Positions 1 to 7,111 are shown, counted from the stretch's first letter. The stretch: 15,211 bases of DNA from Baffinella frigidus (GCA_026770585.1 MU647391.1:33472-48682), one strand, 5' to 3'. Translations and numbers: made by a program. The notes: generated by a model from the letters alone, not told the origin.

Positions 1-105
1 TTGGTGTTTGGTGTTTGGTGTTTGGTGCTTGGTGTTTGGTGTTTGGTGTTTGGTGTTTGGTGTTTGGTGTTTGGTGTTTGGTGTTTGGTGCTTGGTGTTC
101 AGGGC
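1..105 (+). repeat. Tandem 7-bp repeat, unit TTTGGTG
   Basis: About fourteen near-perfect copies of GTGTTTG, with a few TGCTTGG variants. The open frames through this stretch are only the repeat translated. The unit is one or two changes from TTTAGGG, so this is probably a homogenised variant of the telomere-like repeats that follow. Confidence 0.85.
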
Positions 106-197
106 TTGGAAGTTGGACTTGTTTTTTGGTGTTTCAGTAAGGCGCGTTCGGAGCGATTATCTTGTGTTGGCTTGGGGTTTAGGGTTGTTTCTGGTTG

Positions 198-266
198 ACG
201 GTTTATGGTTTATGGTTTATGGTATATCGTTTATGGTTTATGGTTTATGGTTTATGGTTTATGGTT
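198..266 (+). repeat. Tandem 7-bp repeat, unit TTTATGG
   Basis: About nine copies of GGTTTAT with one interrupted unit near 220-228. It is a second homogenised variant of the 7-bp telomere-like unit, in phase with the blocks on either side. Confidence 0.85.
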
Positions 267-618
267 CGGGGTTTAGGGTTTGGGGTTTGGGGTTTGGGGT
301 TTAGGGTTTGGGGTTTAGGGTTTAGGGTTCAGGGTTTAGGGTGTAGGGAGCAGGGTTTAGGGTGTAGGGTTTAGGGAGTAGGGTGTAGGGTTTAGGGAGT
401 AGGGTTTAGGGTTCAGGGTTTAGGGTGTAGGGTTCAGGGTTTAGGGTGTAGGGTTTAGGGTTCAGGGTTTAGGGTTTAGGGTTCAGGGTTTAGGGTGTAG
501 GGTTTAGGGTTCAGGGTTTAGGGTTTAGGGTTTAGGGTTCAGGGTTTAGGGTGTAGGGTTTAGGGTTTAAGTTTTAGGGTTTAGGGTTTAGGGTTTAAGT
601 TTTAGGGTTTAGGGTTTA
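266..618 (+). repeat. Interstitial telomere-like TTTAGGG array
   Basis: Roughly fifty 7-bp units of TTTAGGG interspersed with TTTGGGG, TTCAGGG, TGTAGGG and GAGTAGGG variants. TTTAGGG is the telomere repeat of plants and many algae. The G-rich strand runs 5' to 3' to the right at the left of the window; a left chromosome end would show CCCTAAA on this strand. The array is also degenerate and followed by complex sequence, so it is interstitial. Confidence 0.85.
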
Positions 619-633
619 GGGTTGATAGGGTAC

Positions 634-850
634 TGCGGACCTGGCGACCCGGCGCGATGCATCCGTAGAGGGTTCAGAGACTATTCTAAAGTTGAAATCC
701 TAGGTTCCCGGTACGAATCCGTCAACTTTGGAGCGGACCTGGCGTCCCGGTTCAATGCGGCCTTCGGGAGTTTGGGGACTATTCTAAAGTTGACATCCTA
801 GGTTTCTGGTACGAATCCGTCAACTTTCGGACCTGGCGGCCCGGAGCGAT
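634..850 (+). repeat. Two-copy direct repeat containing GTCAACTTT ends
   Basis: Two diverged copies of a unit of about 95 bp. Each holds an 'ACTATTCTAAAGTTGA' segment, 'ATCCTAGGTT', and 'GTACGAATCCGTCAACTTT', followed by 'CGGACCTGGCG' and a CCCGG box. The TCTAAAGTTGAC / GTCAACTTT ends recur across the window at 3700-3720, 4260-4275, 4500-4510 and 9590, linking this to the H-type elements. No gene is visible here. Confidence 0.7.
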
Positions 851-1585
851 GCATCCGTAGAGGGTTGTGCGGAGCTCCGCCAGGAGCGCTTCACTCCGCT
901 GGTTTCGGGGTTGGGGGTCAGGGGTTCAATCCCAGGAAAGTCACTTTCCTTTTTAGAATCTAAAAACGAAAATTACCACACAAAATGCAACGAAAATTAC
1001 TACAAAAAATGCCTTACTGTTACTAGGATGACCTATCTGTGTAGTAAATTTCGTTGCCAGATTCTATAATAATAATGAAAACGGATGGGGTTATGGGTGC
1101 ATCCGTAAGAGGGTAGTGCGCAGCCCCGCCAGCAGTGCTTCACTCCGCTGGTTTCGGTTTTGGGGGTCAGGGGTTCAATCCCGGGAAAGATTTTTTTCTT
1201 TTTAGAAACTGGCAACAAAAATTACTACACAAAATACTTGACTGTTAGTAGAATGACCCATTTGTGTAGTAAACTTCGTTGCCGGATTCTATAATACTAA
1301 TGAAAACGGATGGGGTTATGGGTGCATCCGTAAGAGGGTTGTGCGCAGCCCCGCGAGGAGTGCTTCCCGCACGAGGCTATCCATGCGAACAGATTCATAA
1401 GTCAATTATTGGATTATTGCCCAGGAAACACGGCAAAAGTCAGCAATTGATCACGTTTCCCCCGGAAAAAGCAGGAGAAAACGTGATCATTTCCCACATT
1501 TTTTTGAACTGTCTTTTTGTTCTGTTCGCATGGATAGCCTCGTGTGGTCGCTTTGCTGGTTTCGGGGTTTGGGGTTAGGGGTTAG
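851..1585 (+). repeat. Three tandem copies of a ~225-250 bp repeat (family G)
   Basis: Copies start near 851, 1099 and 1324 at 'GCATCCGTAAGAGGGT'. Each reads on through a TGCTTC...CGCTGGTTTCGG stretch and a GGGGTTCAATCCC box; the first two are followed by 'ACTACACAAAA' and 'TTGTGTAGTAA' arms. The third copy is split by the inverted-repeat element at 1367-1547 and resumes at about 1548. The GGTTCAATCC box resembles an RNA polymerase III B box, which could mean a SINE, but no convincing A box was found. Confidence 0.75.
1367..1547. mobile_element. MITE-like inverted-repeat element (family M), inserted in a family G repeat
   Basis: About 180 bp bounded by CCGCACGAGGCTATCCATGC and its near-perfect reverse complement, arms about 28 bp. 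An inner hairpin at 1449-1488 has GATCACGTTT / AAACGTGATC arms. The homologous sites near 889 and 1137 are uninterrupted (TGCTTCACTCCGCTGGTTTCGG), so empty and filled sites are both visible. No coding capacity. 'CCACACGAGGCT' ends recur at 3799 and 3867. Confidence 0.8.
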
Positions 1586-1595
1586 CGCCACTCAA

Positions 1596-1670
1596 CCACT
1601 CAGCGGACTTCGAAGGGGTTTTGGTCTTGTCGCTTGGGGGTGATTCAAAACCCTTCTAGGGGGTTTGGGG
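1596..1670 (+). mobile_element. Rearranged family C fragment
   Basis: Begins CAGCGGACTTCGAAGGGG, the family C end seen at 7852 and 14618. The inner GGTCTTGTCGCTTGGGG is reverse-complemented relative to the C copy at 14640-14665, so this is a short, internally inverted derivative. It ends near CAAAACCCTT. Confidence 0.5.
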
Positions 1671-1677
1671 TCTGGGG

Positions 1678-1704
1678 ACACCCCTCACCTGTGAGGGGTG
1701 AGGG
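1678..1704. repeat. Short hairpin
   Basis: CACCCCTCAC and GTGAGGGGTG pair around a few bases. No role can be assigned. Confidence 0.5.
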
Positions 1705-1759
1705 GTGCGTGTTTAGCGTGTTCTAAACCGTAAACCGTCAACTCTCACCCCCAAACCAT

Positions 1760-1835
1760 CAACCCCACATCCCACACCATAACCGTAACCCCCACATCCC
1801 ACACCATAACCGTAAACCCCACATCCCACACCATA
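1760..1835 (+). repeat. Minisatellite, ~26-bp unit
   Basis: Three to four copies of a unit containing 'CCCCACATCCCACACCATA' and 'ACCGTAA'. It lies in a C-rich tract (about 1720-2430 on this strand) of CCCTAAAC- and CCCCAAAC-like words. No gene is visible in that tract. Confidence 0.7.
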
Positions 1836-1852
1836 TCCCCAGCCCAGAACGC

Positions 1853-2600
1853 GACCTCTTCGGGCGGGTTCCGGAGGTCGACGAGGCAGTCCTCCGGAAC
1901 CATCCCAACCCCCAAACTCCAACCCTAAACGCTACACCCCAAACCCCAAACCTCAACCCCAAACCCTACACCCCAAAGAAAGACCTCGGTTGGGGTTGGG
2001 GTGTGGGGTTGGGGTGGGTTGGTGTGAAAATCTTCTGAACCCCCACAGCCTACCTCTTCGGGAGGGTTCCGGAGGTTGACGAGGCCTCCGGAGCCCTCCT
2101 AACCCCCAAAACTCCCCACCCCCCACCCCCTAAACCCCACACCCCAAAGAGTGTAAATCTCCTGAACCCCTGAATACCTCGGCAGGCGGGTTCCGGAGGT
2201 CGACGAGGCAGTCCGCGAGCAGACAGTCCTCCGGAACCCTCTTGAACGCTGGTTTCGGACGGCCAGGAGCCCACACCCTGAACCCTAGACCCTAGACCCT
2301 AGACCCTAACACCGATAGAGCCTAGACCCAACGCCGATCCTGGCCTACACCCTGAACCCTAGATCCTAGACCCTAGACCCTAACACCGATACCCCAAACC
2401 CCAGACCCTCAACCCTAAAGAAACACCTCGGTTGGGGTTGGGGTGGGGTCACAGTGGGGGGTGGGGGGTGGGGGGTGGGGGGTTTGGTGTGTAAATCTCC
2501 GGAACCCCTGAACCTCGGCGAGCGGGTTCCGGAGGTCGACGAGACAGTCCGCGAGCAGACAGTCCTCCGGAAGCCTCTTGAACGCTGGTTTCGGGTGGGG
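1853..2600 (+). repeat. Four dispersed copies of a GGTTCCGGAGG / CCTCCGGAACC palindromic unit (family L)
   Basis: Copies lie near 1853-1905, 2052-2100, 2177-2262 and 2513-2597. Each has CGGGTTCCGGAGGTCGACGA followed by CAGTCCTCCGGAACC, so its ends are inverted repeats around a GTCGAC core. Copies three and four also share an inserted CCGCGAGCAGACAGTC segment and a downstream GAACGCTGGTTTCGG. Between copies lie CCCTAAAC-like and GGTTGGGGTGGGG words. No convincing gene. Confidence 0.7.
2266..2400 (+). repeat. Two-copy direct repeat of CCCTAGA-rich sequence
   Basis: Two copies of about 50 bp, starting near 2273 and 2347. Each runs 'ACACCCTGAACCCTAGA', then CCCTAGA units, then CCCTAACACCGATA. 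The unit is a telomere-like variant (CCCTAGA) in C-rich orientation. Confidence 0.7.
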
Positions 2601-2920
2601 GGTTTGGTAATTGGGGTTTGGTGTTTGGGATTTGGGTTTTTGGGGTTTGGGATCTGATTTTTACCGTTGACCGCTGCGGCGTGGTGTTTGGGGTTTGGGG
2701 TGTGGGGTTTGGGGTTGAGGTTTTGGGATTTGGGGTGTGGGGTTTGGTGTTTGGGTTTTGGGTTTTGGGTTTTGGGTTTTGGTTTTTGGTTTTTGGTTTT
2801 TGATTTTTGGGTTTGGATTTTGGGTGTGAGTTTTGGTTTTTGGTTTTGGGTTTGGGTTTTGGGTTTTAGGGGGTTTGGTTTGGGGTTAGGGTTTGGGGGT
2901 TCGGGTTCAGATATGGGTCA
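2595..2920 (+). repeat. G-rich telomere-like variant blocks (TTTGGGG, TTTTGGG, TTTTTGG)
   Basis: Successive sub-blocks of seven-base units: TTTGGGG near 2680-2720, TTTTGGG near 2755-2780, TTTTTGG near 2780-2805, then mixed. It resembles 1-300 in having ordered blocks of one-base variants. The open frames here are repeat translations. Confidence 0.8.
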
Positions 2921-2925
2921 GGGGT

Positions 2926-3130
2926 TCGGGAGGGCTTCGAACCTGAGTCAGGGACAGATATATATATGGGATATATATACATATATATAAATGGATATAT
3001 ATATAGGTACATATAGGGTTTAGGGCTTCAAACCTGAGTCAGGGACAGCGACGAGCGTGAGGGGGCCCGCGACTCGGGTTTGAAGCCCTAAGACCCTGAA
3101 CCCTAAGCTATTTAGGGCATATACATATAT

Positions 3131-3225
<95 letters not shown>

Positions 3226-3300
3226 ATATAGGGTTTAGAGTTTAGGGGTTAGAACCTGAGTCAGGGACAGCGACGAGCGTGAGGGGGCCCGCGTCGCGCA
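2926..3300 (+). repeat. Three copies of a CCTGAGTCAGGGACAG unit among AT/GT microsatellites
   Basis: ACCTGAGTCAGGGACAG occurs near 2941, 3032 and 3252. The second and third continue as CGACGAGCGTGAGGGGGCCC. The second ends in a reverse complement of its start (GGTTTGAAGCCCTAAG at about 3077), giving a hairpin of about 80 bp. The spacers are ATATAC- and GT-rich simple sequence. Confidence 0.75.
3121..3230 (+). repeat. Compound (AC)n(AT)n(GT)n microsatellite
   Basis: About ten AC, ten AT and twenty-five GT dinucleotides in a row. AC and GT arms on the same strand are complementary, so the tract can fold into a long simple-sequence hairpin. Confidence 0.9.
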
Positions 3301-3317
3301 GCATCAGGGAGACCCCT

Positions 3318-3625
3318 GCGTGAGGGTGTGGGGTTGAGGGTGCTTGAGGGTGTGGGGACACCCTTGCGTGAGGGTGTGGGGATACTTGAGGGTGTGGGGT
3401 CACCCTTGCTTGAGGGTGTGGGGAGACCCCTGCTTGAGGGTGTGGGGATTGGGGGTCCTACACTGAGGGTGCGGGGATTGCCCCCCCCCCCCCCCCACTT
3501 AGGGGTGTGGGGATTGGGGGTCCTACATTGAGGGTGCGGGGATTGGGGGTTTCCACACTTGAGGGTGTGGGGATTGAGGGTCCTGCCTGAGGGTGTGGGG
3601 ATTGGAGGTCCTGTGGGGGGTGGGG
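3318..3625 (+). repeat. GC-rich minisatellite, units of TGAGGGTGTGGGG
   Basis: About ten units of roughly 20-32 bp, each with TGAGGGTGTGGGGA plus a spacer such as CACCCTTGCT or TTGGGGGTCCTACAC. A poly-C run lies at 3481-3496. The proline-, valine- and glycine-rich reading frames are artefacts of the repeat. Confidence 0.85.
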
Positions 3626-3641
3626 TGTGGGGGGTGGGGTC

Positions 3642-3785
3642 CTAGCTATGCCTCCGCCTGCTTCGGTCTCACCAGTTTGGTGCGCCAGGCCATTTTTCGC
3701 TCTGAAGTTGGCGGATATGTACCACACACCCACAACCCTCAACTTGAGAGTAGTCTGGCCGGGTCAACCCGAGTGAGGCAGAGCT
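3642..3785. mobile_element. MITE-like element, family H copy 1
   Basis: Starts CTAGCTATGCCTC and ends GAGGCAGAGCT, imperfect inverted ends. Inside are 'CAGTTTGGTGCGCCA', 'TTTTTCGCTCTGAAGTTGGC' and 'GGATATGTACCACAC', shared in order with the copy at 4194-4577 and partly with 9505-9625. It is about 144 bp with no coding capacity. Target-site duplication not clear. Confidence 0.65.
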
Positions 3786-3793
3786 CAAAATCC

Positions 3794-3890
3794 CCGTTCC
3801 ACACGAGGCTGATCGAACCCAAAACCCAAAACCCAAACCCAAAAACCAAAACTCAAAACCAAAACCGTTCCACACGAGGCTGATCGAGCA
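3794..3890 (+). repeat. Direct repeat pair flanking an ACCCAAA tract
   Basis: 'GTTCCACACGAGGCTGATCG' occurs at about 3797 and 3865, separated by AAACCCA-type units. CCACACGAGGCT is also the end of the element at 1367-1547, so these may be solo ends of family M. Confidence 0.6.
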
Positions 3891-3934
3891 CCCAAATCAA
3901 AAGTCCAAGAGTTCACATTATATCCATTGTGTAG

Positions 3935-4003
3935 TAATTTTCATAGGGTTGGTCACGTGCCGCGCCGCTTTTCGGCGCGACACGTGACCGACCCAATGAA
4001 AAC
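3935..4003. repeat. Long hairpin with CACGTG in the stem
   Basis: 'TTTTCATAGGGTTGGTCACG' pairs with the CACGTGACCGACCCAATGAAAA side; the GC-rich apex CCGCGCC..TTTTC..GGCGCG sits near 3960-3980. The stem is about 28 bp with few mismatches. It could be a small inverted-repeat element. The CACGTG words are probably part of the palindrome rather than a regulatory site. Confidence 0.7.
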
Positions 4004-4043
4004 GCCTACAATCGACTTTTATGCTGCGTGCTTGGATAGCATG

Positions 4044-4760
4044 GTTAGCGTTGGGGACCTCGGTGAAGATGCCGATTTGTGCCATCTTAAGGGTGATATT
4101 TGCTATCTTAGCCTCGCAATAGCTTCACCACGGCACAAAAACCACCCCCAAGATAGCAAAAGGTGTTGAACACGTCGGTCTCCGTACAAAATCCTAGCTC
4201 TGTCTCTGTCTCAGTCTTATTCGGCCTCAACAATTTGGTGAGACAGTTTGGAGCAAATCCGTCAACTTTTACAAATCCGTCAACTTGTGTGCAAATCCGT
4301 CTCTTTCCCGCTCTGAAGATGATGCTCTCCTCACCTGTGGCGTTGAGAGCTTCTTGTAAGATGCTCAACTTCTTGGAAGGGTCCAGAATCTTAAGCTCTT
4401 TCGATCTGGATCTCAACATTTTTAGCGCGATTTGAAACTCATCATGCTCTAAAAAATCCAGTCGCTTGAAAGCCCTCTCCAGCGTCGCTCCTTCTCGCTC
4501 TAAAGTTGACGAATTTGTACCACACTCCCAGGACCGTCAACGCGAGAATAGTCCGTCAACCCCAACGAGGCAGAGCCAGTAAATTTCGTGCATGCGGGGG
4601 ACTCCGAACCATTTAAATCAACTACCTGACCGGATGAAATCCGTCTCTTTCCCGCTCTGAAGATGATGTTCTCCTCACCTGTGGCGTTGAGAGCGTCTGT
4701 GAAGATGCCAAACTCGCCCGTCGTTTCGTGCAGAGTATCAATCGCCTCGAGCAGCGTCGG
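4044..4760 (-). CDS. Unrecognised minus-strand gene remnant with repeated phase-1 exons
   Basis: Two exons are well supported. Exon X, 4760 to 4679 (82 nt): acceptor AAAAACAG, donor CACAG/GTGAGG; reads PTLLEAIDTLHETTGE...DALNAT. Exon Y, 4499 to 4335 (165 nt): acceptor ACTTTAG, the same CACAG/GTGAGG donor; reads REGATLERAFKRLDFLEHDE...ILQEALNAT. Both are open, both end in phase 1, and the frames join across the 179-nt intron. Their ends match (GIFTDALNAT / SILQEALNAT), so an exon or its 3' half was duplicated. A weaker third copy, 4102 to about 4044, reads ANITLKMAQIGIFTEVPNAN but lacks a donor GT. No start, stop or known domain is visible, and nearby elements suggest a decaying gene. The family is unknown; repeated helices are possible but unproven. 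Confidence 0.5.
4194..4577. mobile_element. Family H copy 2, split around exon Y
   Basis: Starts CTAGCTCTGTCTC and ends GAGGCAGAGCC, as in family H copy 1. The element is interrupted in the middle by the segment holding exon Y. A short duplicated block, CCCGCTCTGAAG at about 4308 and CTCGCTCTAAAG at about 4494, flanks the interruption; in copy 1 the block occurs once (near 3697). The left half has two extra tandem 'AAATCCGTCAACTT' units near 4255-4285. Either the element captured an exon or the exon segment entered the element. Confidence 0.5.
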
Positions 4761-4765
4761 CTGTT

Positions 4766-4832
4766 TTTTAGTGTTTAGGGTTTAGCGTTCAGGGTTTAGG
4801 GCTTAGGGCCTAGGGTTCAGGGTTTAGGGTTG
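4766..4832 (-). repeat. CCCTAAA-like tract immediately upstream of exon X acceptor
   Basis: On the minus strand this reads as CCCTAAACCCTGAACCCTAG-type units ending in a short A run and CAG, directly before exon X. It is about nine 7-bp units of telomere-like sequence in an inferred intron, with the C-rich strand as sense. A branch point and pyrimidine tract are the likely roles. Confidence 0.6.
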
Positions 4833-5047
4833 AGGTCGTCGAGCGATGAGGAGTCTCGAGACACAGAGTCTGCTGTTGAATATGAGGCAGCCACTTAGCA
4901 GCCACCGGTGCCTTCGGGAGACGGTCCATCGAAACGAGTCTGGTACAAATTGTAATTCACATCATGGTGAGGGGCTTGAAATGGTCTTCGGAAATCCGAG
5001 GAAGATAGGCATCGGCGGCTGTAAGTGGATGTGAATAGGGGGTTCGG

Positions 5048-5172
5048 TACAGGGGTACCTCGCTCATAAGAAACAGCCACCCCCTAGGACCCTACAGTAG
5101 GACCATGCCTAGGGCCCTATGGTGATCCCTGAGGGGGGGGGGGGCGTTTCTTATGAGTGAGGTACCCCTGTA
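5048..5172. mobile_element. MITE family A, copy 1
   Basis: About 25-bp ends, CAGGGGTACCTCGCTCATAA, perfectly or nearly perfectly inverted and flanked by TA on both sides. This fits a TA target duplication as in Tc1/mariner-type elements. The interior has CCTAGGACCCTACAGTAGG and a G run. It is 125 bp with no coding capacity. It appears to interrupt an exon-like sequence (5173-5228). Confidence 0.9.
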
Positions 5173-5223
5173 AGGTGGCACGAGGAGGCGGTGATGACAT
5201 TGAAGAGTATCACTCGCTTCGAG
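5173..5223 (-). pseudogene. Broken exon fragment related to exon X
   Basis: On the minus strand, GTCTCGAAGCGAGTGATACT matches exon X (CTGCTCGAGGCGATTGATAC) closely, reading SLEASDTLQ versus LLEAIDTLH. The match stops before the family A element at 5048-5172. Together with 4044-4760 it points to a longer minus-strand repeated-exon gene now cut by insertions. Confidence 0.4.
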
Positions 5224-5354
5224 ACTCTCTAGCTCTACCTGAGTGTTAATATGGCTCGTCTTCAAGGCTTTCTATTCGCCCTTTTGTACCGGATTTCTGC
5301 GCGTACATGCTTCCAAGGACGAGCCAGGATAAAACTCAGGCAGAGCTAGACTCT
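5224..5354. mobile_element. MITE-like element with 5-bp target duplication ACTCT
   Basis: Inverted ends CTAGCTCTACCTGAGT / ACTCAGGCAGAGCTAG span 5229-5349. Similarity of the arms extends about 36 bp, to GGCTCGTC / GACGAGCC. ACTCT occurs directly on both sides (5224-5228 and 5350-5354), a clear 5-bp target-site duplication. The ends match family H (CTAGCTCTGCCTC), so H elements probably use the same transposition machinery. No coding capacity. Confidence 0.8.
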
Positions 5355-5393
5355 TAAATTTCAGGTAGAAGCGATCGCAAGCCCGCTTCGGGG

Positions 5394-5460
5394 TAATAAT
5401 AATTCGATAATCATAAATAATAATTCGATAATCATAAAGTAATAATAATTCGATAATCAT
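5394..5460 (+). repeat. AT-rich tandem repeat, 21-25 bp, three copies
   Basis: Three copies of AATAATAATTCGATAATCAT. There are no unique spacers, so this is not a CRISPR array. Confidence 0.9.
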
Positions 5461-5540
5461 TGGCGGTTTTATACCAGAACCGTCAACTTTTGCCGATTTC
5501 CCCTGATTTATGCGGTCATCTTCTCTGCACACCGCGCTAG

Positions 5541-5702
5541 CCACCAAAGAGGACTTCGAAGGGGTTTTGAATAACCCACACGCGATAAGACATACGACCC
5601 TACGGTAGGCCACCCGTAGGGACATAGGAGGGTTTCTACGGATAAGGTAACGGGAACTCAGGCATTTCCTGCCCGAAAATCCCTTCGTACCCCGATGTGT
5701 TG
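5541..5702. mobile_element. MITE family C, copy 1 (diverged ends)
   Basis: The interior matches the copy at 7850-8010: GGACTTCGAAGGGGTTTTGA, then GCGATAAGACATACGACCC, CCTACGGTAGG, CCGTAGGGACATAGG, GATAAGGTAACG and CCCTTCGTACCCCG. The ends are degraded (CCACCAAAGAGG; CGATGTGTTG) compared with CCACACAGC / GCTGTGTGG. Non-coding. Confidence 0.75.
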
Positions 5703-5723
5703 CAGGCCCGCGTCGGGAAGGAG

Positions 5724-5871
5724 GATCTCATATAGAAACACTTAAAATTTATAAACTGGATTCAATGAAATTTACTACACAAAACGATCTTTAATAGTAA
5801 TATTAAAGAAAACGTGTAGTAATTTTGATTGAAATCCAGTTTATAAATTATAAGTGTTTCCATATGAGATC
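5724..5871. mobile_element. AT-rich long-terminal-inverted-repeat MITE (family F)
   Basis: 148 bp with arms of about 60 bp: GATCTCATATAGAAACACTT at the left and its reverse complement at the right, 'TTTATAAACTGGATT' and 'TTTACTACACAAAA' inside. Nearly the whole element folds into one hairpin. The ACTACAC / GTGTAGT core resembles that in family G at 945-1050 and 1215-1275. It is much more AT-rich than its surroundings. Confidence 0.85.
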
Positions 5872-6224
5872 GCCTTCAGAGGCACCATCACGAGAGAGAT
5901 GACTTTTGGGACTGTGGCGGCGAAAGACACGTTGCTTTCAGATGCTGATGCAGAACGGCGATTCCTGTGTAAATAATCCCAGAGGCATCTTCTGGATTCT
6001 TCTGGATTCTTCTGGAATCTTCTGGAAGCAAAAAAGGAAGTGAGGGGTGCACCTTGTCAGCGAACACTTTCTCAGGGTCCGGTGGGCCTCCTCCTGCCAG
6101 GGGGAGTTCTCCACTGTTACTTTTTAAGTTGACAGAGGTTCCACTTTTGATTTGAGACGTTCCACTCTCGACTTTTGTCTCAATGTCACCCGGGAACATC
6201 ATTTAATTAACTGAAAACGCCCTT
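5872..6224. other. No supported gene; short CTTCTGGATT tandem repeat
   Basis: Only a short repeat of TTCTGGATTC / TTCTGGAATC at about 5988-6027 is visible. The minus-strand open frames lack a recognisable domain or splice context. Confidence 0.5.
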
Positions 6225-6405
6225 CGGAAACTGAGTTTCGACTGGAATTGGCGCCCTTCCGAAACGGAGCTCCGAAACCGAGTTTCGAAACTGAGTTTCA
6301 AAACCGAGTTTCGTAACTGAGTTTCGAAACTGAGTTTCGAAAGTGAGTTTCGAAACTGAGTTTCGAAAGTGAGTTTCGAAGGTTCGAAACTGAGTTTCGG
6401 CCGGA
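6225..6405 (+). repeat. Tandem 13-bp palindromic repeat CTGAGTTTCGAAA
   Basis: About ten to twelve copies of a 13-bp unit, each with the palindrome TTTCGAAA, so the array can pair with itself in many registers. Thirteen is not a multiple of three, which argues against coding even though a repetitive minus-strand frame stays open. Confidence 0.85.
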
Positions 6406-6507
6406 ATGGGCGTCCTTTCGAAACTCGGACGGACGCCGTATTAACCAGCATCTCTCCTCTCCTTGGAAGGAGTAGGCAACCCCGGCCTTGATTAATACCA
6501 GATCTCC

Positions 6508-6658
6508 AGCTCTGACCCAGTTCAATTTGGGCTCGTAGATAGAGTGCCCCCCCCCGAAATTTCACAGGTGAATTTGACCCCCCCCCCCATGAAATTCACC
6601 TGTGAAATTTCGGGGGGGGCACTCTATCTACGAGCCCAAATTGAACTGGGACAGAGCT
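6508..6658. mobile_element. Near-perfect 151-bp palindrome with AGCTCTG ends
   Basis: Arms of about 70 bp from AGCTCTGACCCAGTTCAATT through GAAATTTCACAGGTGAATTT meet at a poly-C apex near 6580. The reverse complement on the right has only scattered changes. The 'CTAGCTCTG' end is shared with family H and with GST intron 2 (9509). Likely a foldback element. Confidence 0.85.
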
Positions 6659-6660
6659 AG

Positions 6661-6802
6661 GATCTTTATCGACACCAGACCGTAATCGATACCAGACCTT
6701 TATTGATACCGGACCTTCATCAATACCAGACATTTGTCGATACCAGCCATTTATCAAGACCAACACGGCCGCCATGCGTCAAGACCAACACGGCCGCCAT
6801 GC
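6661..6802 (+). repeat. Tandem 17-bp (ATCGATACCAGACCTTT) then 25-bp repeats
   Basis: About five to six diverged copies of a 17-bp ATCGATACCAGACCTTT unit to about 6752. Two copies of a 25-bp unit TCAAGACCAACACGGCCGCC plus ATGCG follow. The 25-bp pair is nearly identical, so recent. Confidence 0.75.
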
Positions 6803-6807
6803 GCTCA

Positions 6808-6920
6808 CCACCAGCAACCCGAAGCAGCTTTTATGGGATCCTCCCAAGGATTCGGGTATTTGATTAAAAAAAATCTTTCCTATGACCCTACGGTAGGAAA
6901 TCGTAGGGACCTCGAATTGC
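6808..6920 (+). mobile_element. Family D element, left part (copy 1)
   Basis: 113 bp matching 7112-7224 with only about two differences and no gaps. It begins CCACCAGCAACCCGAAGCAG and carries CCCTACGGTAGGAAATCGTA. The right inverted end is missing; an extra same-strand CCACCAGCAAC lies at 6976. Confidence 0.8.
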
Positions 6921-6987
6921 CGCCATGCCCGCATCGAAAAGAGAGTGATCCAAAAGTCCACTCTCCTGCAGGCCCACCACCAGCAAC

Positions 6988-7103
6988 AAGATCTAGGACC
7001 CTACGGCAAGCAATCCGTAGGGACATAGGGGGGTTCCTACGGATGAGGTAACGGAAACTCGGGCTCTCAGCGCCCGAAAATCCCTTCGTAGCCCGCTGTG
7101 TGG
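6988..7103. mobile_element. Family C element, right part (copy 2)
   Basis: Contains CCCTACGGCAAGCAATCCGT, GGGACATAGGGGGGTTCCTA, GATGAGGTAACGGAAACT and CCCTTCGTAGCCCGCTGTGT, matching 5598-5702 and 7904-8010. Its left half is absent. It lies between the two family D copies. Confidence 0.75.
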
Positions 7104-7111
7104 CTCAGCTA

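Noticed and set aside
1-618. A chromosome end
   Set aside because: A left end would show CCCTAAA on the plus strand; here the G-rich strand runs inward, the repeats are degenerate, and similar arrays occur inside the window.
851-1200. tRNA gene or SINE with GGGGTTCAATCCC as B box
   Set aside because: The B-box match is good in two copies, but no A box at the right distance and no cloverleaf could be drawn, and the T-stem has mismatches.
3458-3742. Proline-rich protein on the minus strand
   Set aside because: It is the TGAGGGTGTGGGG minisatellite read backwards.
3939-4001. CACGTG as a G-box promoter
   Set aside because: Both CACGTG words are arms of a long hairpin, so their presence is explained by the palindrome; no gene start follows.
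5394-5460. CRISPR-like array
   Set aside because: Repeats are contiguous without unique spacers and the context is eukaryotic.
6203-6565. Repetitive minus-strand protein (ETQFRNSLSKLSFETQ-like)
   Set aside because: It comes from a 13-bp palindromic tandem repeat; the unit length is not a multiple of three, so the apparent protein repeat is an artefact.
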